DNA of 64,000 nucleotides, taken from the NCBI GenBank assembly GCA_004335835.1, contig RWJK01001206.1:1-64000 (forward strand), read 5' to 3'. Shown piece after piece: positions 56,601 to 64,000 of the stretch. The notes under the pieces were generated by a model, which was given only the letters and a program-made list of their open reading frames with translations, was not told the origin of the DNA and ran no database searches. The position numbers were made by a program, and so were the translations under genes. Position 1 is the stretch's first letter, and each line of letters starts with the position of its first letter. Source of the stretch: Scenedesmus sp. ARA3. Its lineage: Eukaryota > Chlorophyta > Chlorophyceae > Sphaeropleales > Scenedesmaceae.

Positions 56601-59600
56601 CTGGCAACATTGCAGCAGCAGCAGCAGCAGTGGCAGAAGCAGCAGGGGTGCCGTCATTAGATAGTAGAGTCAAACAAAAGGCTTCAAAGCAGCCGAGAGC
56701 TTGCAATCGTGCCACAAAGGGTCCTCAGGGGCCACGTGCCGCAGCGCTGCACACTCCCCCAGGGAGGTTCACGACAGCAGCGAAAAGCGAGGCGCGCACC
56801 TGGAAACATGGCAGCAGCAGCAGCAGCAACAAGGAGTGATCGATTACCAGCAGAGGAGATATTGTAATACGGCGCCACCAGCTTGTGTTATGCACACTGA
56901 CGCCAACACCAACACACACGCGCACGCGCACAGCTGCTCCCAAGCGTTAAGCAGCTTACCTGCCACGGCGCATGGCTATACAGTGACACCAGCCTCTCTA
57001 CAATCTTGCCCATCCATTGGAAACTCAGCGCGGCAGCGTCGTCGCTGGGAGCTGCTGCTGCTGCTGCTGCAGCAGCAGCAGTTGCCGAAGGTCGGCCGGG
57101 CGCAAGCCTGCAAGGCAATCATGGGCGCATGGTGCAGAATGGCGAACACAATCAGAACTGAAGGCAGCAAGCAGGGCTGTGTATACATAGCCGTGATGGT
57201 ACCTCAGTGTAGGTGATTTAAGACAGATCAGGCATGCAATGCGGCAGAACATCAGCAAATATTAAGCATGTCAGTTTTGATGTTGCAACAGTCATCACTC
57301 AACCCACCTCGCCAAGCCTCTGAACAAGCCACCAGGACTGCCTGGCGCAGGCTTAGCGCCAGCAGCAGCAGCAGCAGCAGCAGCGCCGCTGCCTCCAGCA
57401 GCAGCACCAGCAGCTGTCGGCGCAAGCGCTGGTGTAGCGTCAGCAGCAGCTGGCGCCCCAGCAGCAGCAGCACCAGCGTCCTGTGCCTGGCGCTGCTGCA
57501 TGGCTTTGAAGGGGCACAGGAAGCCTGCCAGTGTGAGCAGCACATCATTCCAGGCCTCTGGCACTACAACCTGCAGCATGATGTGCACACAACAAACAAG
57601 TTGCAGCAGAAACATTGGGTGCTGAGCTGTAGATTGCGTTGTATATAAAAAAAAGTCGTGCAAGCACATCAGGCCAGGCCTCTGGCACTGCCCACGTGTG
57701 GTGATGCACACAAAACCAATGGCAGCAGAAACAGCACGGGCTTAGCTGTATTCTCTGGGAAATAGAGAAGACGTTGTGTGATCACATCTGGCCAGGCCTC
57801 CGAGATCACTATCTGCCTTTGAACACAGTGTCCAAGTGACAGTCAAACCAGCATTCATGTGGCGTGACAGAAACAACTCCTCAGCTGCTGGCCTCACCGT
57901 GTTGAAATGCCCCAGTATTTGCAGCACCAGCTTCTGCACCGGCGGCAGTACCCCAGGTACTGGGGTCACATCATCTGCCCCCGTGGGGTGCCGCGCAAGG
58001 CCATCCATCCATTTCAACAGCAGCTGCATGTCTGCGTGGTCGCAGGCGCCCTCAGGCCCTTGGCTGGCCAGTACGGCTGACAGGCCTGTCAGCAGCTCGC
58101 TGCGAGCCTGCGGGAACGAATAAAAAGCAACACATCAAGTAATGAATGGGTGAACTTGTGTTGCGGCTGTCGCATGATTTGGTCTTGAGAAGAGTGATAA
58201 GAACAGCAGCTGCATGTCTTCGTGGTCAGAGGCGCCCTCGGGCCCTTGGCTGGCCAGCACGGCTGACAGGCCAGTCAGCAGCTTGCTGCGAGCCTGCAGC
58301 ATTGCCGCAAAAGCAGTACATCAAGTATTGAATGGGTGAACTTGTGTTGCGGCTATCGACCAAAACACGCCTTTGAAGCCTTACCTGCAGCTCTTGGATG
58401 TTCCATCATGCTGACCTTGCAGCTGAGGCTGGGTACTGGCATGCATCCAAACCACACCACTTGGATAACAGCACATGCCACATACACCAGCCATCAGTTC
58501 ACCTGCAGCGGTACGCGCGAGTTTTGCACCGACATTGCAGCCACTGCCTCATCAGTTGCAGCCAGGGCCCGCTTCCATGGCACGCCATAGCCAGCTGCAG
58601 CAGCGCCGCTTGCTGCTGTTACTGCACCCTGCACGGGCTTGTAGCTCTGTTGGTTGCATGGTGACGATGAAGCAGCAACAGCAGACACAAGGGCAGAACA
58701 TGAGGTCGGGTGACTCAATAAGCTGCTCAATGAAAGCAGATCAAGCTGTATTGGGAACATCCACCTCTAAGGACTGAATGCAGATCAGCATGCCGCCACT
58801 CGTCACGCAATGCAAATACGCCGACACCCGCCTGCAAGAACCCAGTCAGCAGCTACGCAGCAGCCACCATCAGCATACACATGCATCTCTTACGCACGGA
58901 ACACCAACTGCTGATGCCTCATGGAGTGAATGAAGCAACATGCATGATGATTTATCAGGCAACACATTCAATACTCTGAAGCCCACCTGCAGGAATCCAG
59001 TCAGCAGCTGCGCAGCCGCCACCGCCACAGCCTTGCGCCCGCAGCACAGCACGCGCGCTGCAATGGCGCACACCTCGTCCCACTTCTCGTCAAAGCCTGG
59101 CAAGGGCAGCACCGTGGCCATGTGTGCCTTGAGCACCTTGCCTAAGCCATTCAGCGCCAGCACGGTCGTCTCATCCCTGGTTAGGGTATTGGGTCAGGGG
59201 TGGGAAGGAACAGCAGCAGATGAGGCAGTGAAATTGTGAAGATGCAGCATGTTCCTCAGGCTGTTGAGTGCAAGCACAACCGTGCCTGGGGTATGGCGGG
59301 GCATCTTGAACAGACAAGAGCAAGTCAAGGGCCAAGGGCAGCACTTGTGAGAGGCAACGGTCACATGTGGGTCTGACCATATTCAAGGCAATCCATGCAC
59401 ATGTGTCAGCACCGCGCAACCCTCACATCTCAACAAAACCCAACTATAGTGCACACACAGGCAGCGCCACTCACCACTGCTTCTGCTCCAAATTGCGGCT
59501 GTGGTGCATCAGCATCATCAAGCAAAGTATGCTAGAGGCAGCGGCACACAGAAGATGGGGTGCAAGATGTCGTGTTTATATCCCGCACTCACCACTGCTT

Positions 59601-61864
59601 CTGCTCCGAGTTGCGGCTGTGGTGCATCAGCATCATCACTGCCTTGCCTTTCTCCTTGCCTAGCTCAACAGCAGCAGCCTCTGCACTGCTTTTCAAAGTC
59701 TAAATAATCAACAATAAAATCGTGCGGTCCACGGTTAAGCTGTTCAACCCAATAACCAACACAGGTGCAGCGGATGGCTCATGTCTCAACCACCACCACC
59801 ACGCCAATCACACCAGAAGAAGAAGCACTCACCACTGTTTCTGCTCCGAGTTGCGGCTGTGGTGCATCAGCATCATCACTGCCTTGCCTTTGTCCTTGCC
59901 CAGCTCAACAGCTGCAGCCTCCGCGCTGCTGCTGGTGTCACCGACCACATGCACATACGTGACCAGTGGAAACAGGATCTCCCACAGGCAGTAGCGCAGC
60001 GTTTGGGCATCGAAGCGGGACGCTTGGCTGCCGACTGCCAGGAAAAGCGTGCGCACGCCGCTGTTGCGCACCTGCGGCAGACACAGCGCAGCAGCATAGC
60101 GGCAGGAGCAGCAGCGGATAGAGACTTACAGTACATGATGGATCAAGTGCAATAGAATTTGACATAGTTATATCAAAGCGACAGGACCTCAGGAGTGGCA
60201 GAGCAGCAATGTCACCGCTGTCGTAATGCATCGCGCAACCTGCTGCAGCTGCAAGGAACACAGCTGGTCCTTGCAACATTTCCACAGCAACATATCAGAG
60301 CAACAAGTATGAGAGCATCAACAGCGCCTGCTCACCTCAGGCCGCGGGTCAACGCTAATCTTCCTGAAATGCGTGAACAGCCGCAGCAGCAGCTCCAGGC
60401 ACTCGCCCTCACTCAAGTCACTCCTGCCTGCGATATGAGGGTCCTGGTACCCTGCTGCTGCTGCTGCCGATGATGTTTCGCCAGCGGCTGTTGAGTGGTT
60501 GCTGCCATCCGCACCCGCTGCTGCTGCCGCCTCTGCAGCTGCTGCAGGGTTCTCAACCGACTGCCGCCGCGCAATCATCGAAAACAGCCCCCCGAGGGCG
60601 CCACCTAAGCTCGCAGGCGCTGATGGCTGCGCAGCGGCAGCAGCAGCAGCAGCGGCGGCGGCTGCAGCGGCGGCCCTGCTGCGGCCCAGCAGGTCTGTGG
60701 CGTTCCAGAGGAGGCCGATTGCTGCTAGGCTGATGTTGATGGCGCACTTTTGTGCTGCAAAAAGGTAGGCCACTTCCAGAGCTCGCTCTAGGTGCTGCTT
60801 GGGCATGGTGGGCAGGAAGTCGCTGCAGATGAGGGAAGGGTGCGGTGCACACAGGCACACATGGCAAGTGTGAGAACAGACAGAGGCACATGTGGATCCT
60901 TGCACCACCTGAAAACAGACCGAAGTTTCATGGCAAACAACAGCAATGGTGCACTACCTGTTCACAGACTGCAAACACTGAAAGGCTGCTGCGGCGGCTA
61001 CTACGGCTGCTACCAGCAGACACCACCTTTGCAAACCTGCTGAAGGACTCCAAGCACTCTTAGGCTGCAGCAGCAGCTGCTGCTGCTGCTGTAGTAAAAT
61101 AACACCAATCTTGCGCACCTGCTCACTGACTCCACGCACTGGAAGGCTGCGGCAATGGTGCTGGCCTCCACCCAGGCAGGCACTGCCTCCAGCAGCCGCA
61201 GCAGCGGCACCCATCCCCTGCACACGCATTGAGGCAGTACAGGTTTCATGGCAGGGTAGAGAACGACAACTGCAATGCATTGAATTGGGCTCCCCCAGGC
61301 TGGCACAGCCTCCAGCAGCCGCAGCAGAGGCACCCAGCCCCTGCAGCACGGCGGGCGCCATTGTCATACACATTTTACATGCAAACAAAGTGGTCAAGAG
61401 CCCTGCGGTGCCTTGAAATGGGCAGGCACCGCCTGCAGCAGCCGCAGCAGCGGCACCAAGCCCCTGCAGCGCGTCACATCACACTATATTGAAATTCGCC
61501 GCTCAAACATGCATATGCGGGATTGCATATGTTGAAGAAGTCAAAACACCTGCAATGCTATTGGTTCGGCCTTCACTCAGCTGCAGCACACTGCAGCCTG
61601 TCGTCATAGCAACCTTTGGAGCATCAGCACGGCTGGTGTTGGCGCGGCTGCAAGCTGCCTGCTACGAGCACAGGCAGCAGCTGGCGCCTTCTCAGGCCAC
61701 CTGCCATCGACCTCACCTGCTCAGGCACTCCCCATGCCGCTGCAGCACGTGCAGCGCCACTCGCAGCAGCCCCAGCCTCACATCAGGCTCCCGCTCCTCC
61801 TTGTACATCGACTCCAGAGCCACCAGCAGCATGTGCTCAACGTCACCCGCAGCGCTGCTGCTGC

Positions 61865-61911
<47 letters not shown>

Positions 61912-64000
61912 GAAGCGGCTGTTGCATCGCTGCCTGCTGTGGCAGCTGCCGCTGATGCGCCTTTTGGAGGTAGCAGATGCTTGGATGCCCCTTGCTGCTG
62001 CTGCTGTTGCTGCTGACTAACCTCTGCCACTGCTGCTGCTGGGGCCAGCTGCTGCTGCTTCTGGCCCAGGCAGGGTGAGGCAATGGCGCCTGTCAGGGAC
62101 TTGTCCAGGGCTTCGATTGCTGCTGCGCGCACGGCAGCATTGCCGCTGTGCAGCACTTCCATTAGGTGTGCCAGGAAAATGCCCCACAAGTCCTGCGCAA
62201 GCAGCAGCATGATGTGCACATATGCGGATGTCAGAGCATCTTCTGGCATCTCCTCACTCAAGCGTTTGCCGGTATTCCCATGTAATGGATGGAAATCTGG
62301 GGTATTGTGATCCTAATGGTTTGCAAGCAAGTGCTGTAGCTGCCAGCAGTTATCATCAAGGTTCCATCTACAAAGGCATTTGTCATGCAGCCCACCTGTG
62401 TGTGAGGCAGGTTGTACAGCAGCACCTCAACCATGCGGGCAGCCCAGAGAGCACAGTACTACATAGCAGCGCATCCCTAAACCCCACCTGGCTATCAGCA
62501 TGCAGCTGCCTGTTTGGGACAGATCATCACCCAACGTCCATGCAACAACAAAGGTTTATGGCAACTGTTGACCCGCTTCACCTGTATGCGAGGCAGGTTG
62601 TACAGCAGCACCTCAACCATGCGGTTCAGCGCAGACAAGCGGAAGCCACCCCCAGCTGCACCCGAGCCTGCTGCTGCAGGAGCAGCAGCACCAGCAGCAG
62701 CGAGGCTGCCTGCGCCGCCGCCGGCAGGCATTGACTGGAAGCCCTGCTGTGCTGCTGCTGCTAGGGTGCGGCTAGAGACCTCTGACAGCGCCAGCATGAG
62801 GGACACCTGCGGCAGCAGCAGCAACAGCAGAAGGTCAGAGACACCTTGAAGTGCAGTTTCAAGGCACTGTTCGGCACAAATGGCGCAGGACACGCCTCAC
62901 AGACGCGAGCAGAATGTGTCAGCTGGAAGACAAGATCTGCACTAACCAGCTGAAGCTGACCCACTGGCATGCACCCAACGCTCTTCCAGGTTGCACGTGC
63001 TGCAGATGTTGCATGCAGCATACGGTGCGCAGCACAAGCTGTGTGGGCATGCGGCTGCAAAGCGGCAGCCCCACCTGTGCATCTGGCGTCATGTCTGCGC
63101 TGCTTTCAAAGAGCTGGTTGGCGATGCCCAGCAAGATCAGCAGCTCGTTGAGTACGGAGCTTGGCCTGTCGTCATGCTGCAGTTTGAAAACAACAAGTTA
63201 ACACATCAACGGCATCGTCAAGGCGATCTGGTGTGTGTCGGCTGCCAAACAATGCATGCCATCATGCTGAGAGTGATGCAAGGCAGCAGCTGACATGTGA
63301 CATGCTGATCAAGAGTAAGTCAGCAATCAACGCAGGCTTCGTGTAGAAATGCATCAAGTCAAGTCAAAGGCAGCAGGGCGTCACAAACACATATGTAACA
63401 CAACACGCCAAATGAGTGTGCATAGATTGCGCGGCTGCGCACAATAAGCACCGTGTACACCCGCAACTTGCTACTGCCAGGCCCGCCAGCAGCAGGCAGC
63501 AGCCGGTCCAGTGTGCACAGCACCTCCACAACCAGCACCCACATGCCCCGCCACAGCAGCAGCTACGCCAAGCCTGGACATGCTCACCTTGCTACTACCC
63601 GGCCCTCCAGCAGCAGGCAGCAGCTAGTCCAGTGTGCACATCACCTCCACCGCACGCAACCTCATGTCCCACAGCAGCAACAACAAATCCTGAAACTGCT
63701 CACCTTGCCAGGCCCAGTGCCCCCAGCAGCAGACGGCAGTCGGTCCAGTGTGAACAGCACCCCCACAGCCAGCAAACCACACATGGTGCTACAGCAGCAG
63801 CTACGCCTAGCCTCAACATGCGCACCTTGCCGGGCCCAGGCCCCCTGCAGCAGGCAGGAACAATTGCAGTGTGCACAGCACCTCCACCACTCGCACCCAC
63901 AGGCTGCGCAACAGCAGCAGCTACACCATGCCTCAAAATGCTCACCTTGCTACTTCCCGGCCCCCCAGCAGCAGGCAGCAGCCGGTCCAGTGTGCACAGC
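53637..64000 (-). CDS. MON2: MON2-like endosome/Golgi trafficking protein, 5' part missing
   Basis: Proposed exons, minus strand: 63176-63075, 62806-62582, 62192-61717, 61218-61120, 60822-60336, 60071-59833, 59176-58987, 58646-58503, 58107-57898, 57570-57308, 57107-56960, 56479-56290, 55393-55199 and 54940-53637 (stop). The N-terminal part lies beyond 64000. Family blocks: MVEVLLYNLPRIQ, AAVRAAAIEALDKSL, INISLAAIGLLWNATDLL, KISVDPRPE, VRNSGVRTLFLAVGSQ, LRYCLWEILFPLV, GKAVMMLMHHSRNSEQKQW, DETTVLALNGLGKVLK, LPPVQKLVLQILGHF. These follow the C-terminal two thirds of MON2 (HEAT-repeat relative of large Arf-GEFs lacking a Sec7 domain), which works in endosome-to-Golgi traffic. Long poly-Gln and poly-Ala inserts split the blocks. 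The end exon has low-complexity filler of over 200 residues. The family call is firm; some exon borders are not. Confidence 0.85.
55199..55665 (-). repeat. Three copies of a MON2-like exon start
   Basis: The start of exon 55393-55199 (LAGTFEMFLLGWGLPDSLRA) recurs near 55453-55530 and 55594-55660. Both keep the GTGTTGGC(a/g)GGC acceptor side in drifted form. Confidence 0.88.
55845..56810 (-). repeat. Exon copied on both sides
   Basis: Exon 56479-56290 (VRASLFAAVVNGLGE to HHQPPENAWQ) has two donor-side copies downstream (56056-56180 and 55845-55985) and two acceptor-side copies upstream (56537-56601 and 56725-56801). Only the middle one holds both edges together. Confidence 0.92.
57541..57815 (-). 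repeat. Copies of a MON2-like exon start
   Basis: The start of exon 57570-57308 (VVPEAWNDVL) recurs as CACATCAGGCCAGGCCTCTG at about 57665-57695 and as a weaker copy at 57781-57812. Confidence 0.8.
58020..58305 (-). repeat. Copy of a MON2-like exon start
   Basis: The first about 90 bases of exon 58107-57898 (LTGLSAVLASQGPEGA) recur at 58206-58297 with the acceptor. Confidence 0.88.
58828..59295 (-). repeat. Exon 59176-58987 with copies on both sides
   Basis: A donor-side copy (LLTGFLQ segment) lies at about 58828-58875. An acceptor-side copy (TTVLALN segment) lies at 59246-59285. Both are outside the real exon and drifted. Confidence 0.78.
59470..59905 (-). repeat. Three copies of a MON2-like exon end with donor
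   Basis: The end of exon 60071-59833 (GKAVMMLMHHSRNSEQKQW plus GTGAGT) recurs at about 59587-59680 and 59468-59522. CACTCACCACTGCTTCTGCT is kept on the plus strand. Confidence 0.92.
60950..61475 (-). repeat. Exon 61218-61120 with copies on both sides
   Basis: Acceptor-side copies of VPLLRLLEAVPAW lie at 61292-61345 and 61425-61470, and donor-side copies of AAAFQC(v/l)(e/q)SV lie near 60958-61000 and 61025-61065. Confidence 0.85.
61857..61912 (-). repeat. Coding CAG tract (poly-Gln)
   Basis: CTG on the plus strand, hence CAG codons in the MON2-like reading frame, giving about 15 glutamines. This is the exon counterpart to the intronic CTG tracts. Confidence 0.92.
62395..62635 (-). repeat. 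Copy of a MON2-like exon end with donor
   Basis: The end of exon 62806-62582 (MVEVLLYNLP) plus the donor side recurs at 62396-62440 within the next intron. Confidence 0.88.
63466..64000 (-). repeat. Five-copy array of an exon end with donor
   Basis: Units near 63466, 63585, 63700, 63820 and 63943 share CTTGCTACT(g/a)CC(c/a)GG and GCCGGTCCAGTGTGCACAGC, period about 118 bp. Read on the minus strand they give LCTLDRLLPAAGGPGSSK with AAG|GTGAGC. The rightmost, cut by the window edge, is the likely true exon. Confidence 0.88.

Noticed and set aside
53637..64000. Sec7-type Arf-GEF (BIG/GNOM)
   Set aside because: No Sec7 motif is seen in the visible part, and blocks such as GKAVMMLMHHSRNSEQKQW fit MON2. 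The missing N-terminus could not be checked.

Overview
The window is nuclear DNA of a green alga, most likely a core chlorophyte. The support is intron-rich genes with canonical GT-AG introns, pervasive CAG/CTG triplet tracts (poly-Gln and poly-Ala in proteins, CTG runs in introns), and plant-type proteins. The style recalls Scenedesmaceae or other Sphaeropleales, but the species cannot be read from the sequence alone. A 50-base N gap inside a CTG tract shows this is a draft assembly.

Layout. 1-2.3 kb: repeat-rich DNA with a possible MITE and a TA microsatellite. 2.3-5.4 kb (-): LARGE-type (GT49) glycosyltransferase. 5.6-6.4 kb (+): mTERF protein. 8.2-12.7 kb (+): large protein with a SET-like end and helical repeats. 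12.7-16.2 kb: no gene seen. 16.6-25.5 kb (-): coiled-coil protein of at least 1549 residues, possibly ciliary. 25.7-27.3 kb (+): small hydrophilic protein with an eight-copy exon array. 28.8-33.8 kb (+): ISS1/VAS1-type aromatic aminotransferase. 34.7-41.9 kb (+): complete 14-exon AUX1/LAX-type permease. 42-45.8 kb: no gene seen. 45.8-53.0 kb (-): 3-ketoacyl-CoA synthase. 53.6-64.0 kb (-): MON2-like trafficking protein, cut by the window edge.

Two things stand out. First, the aromatic aminotransferase and the AUX1-like carrier sit head-to-tail 0.9 kb apart. In plants their homologues act on indole-3-pyruvate/tryptophan and on auxin uptake, so this is a candidate indole/auxin neighbourhood in an alga. 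Second, seven of the nine genes, and most introns of the best-resolved ones, carry diverged tandem copies of the edge of a neighbouring exon together with its splice site. These 'exon echoes' occur in 2-8 copies with unit lengths from 38 to about 150 bp, copying donors, acceptors and even 3' gene ends. In places the intron start equals the start of the next exon. This looks like an active process of intron growth or creation by tandem duplication, or a reservoir of alternative splice sites.

Limits: exon borders were set by hand from GT-AG sites, reading-frame continuity and remembered family motifs. No alignment or database search was run.
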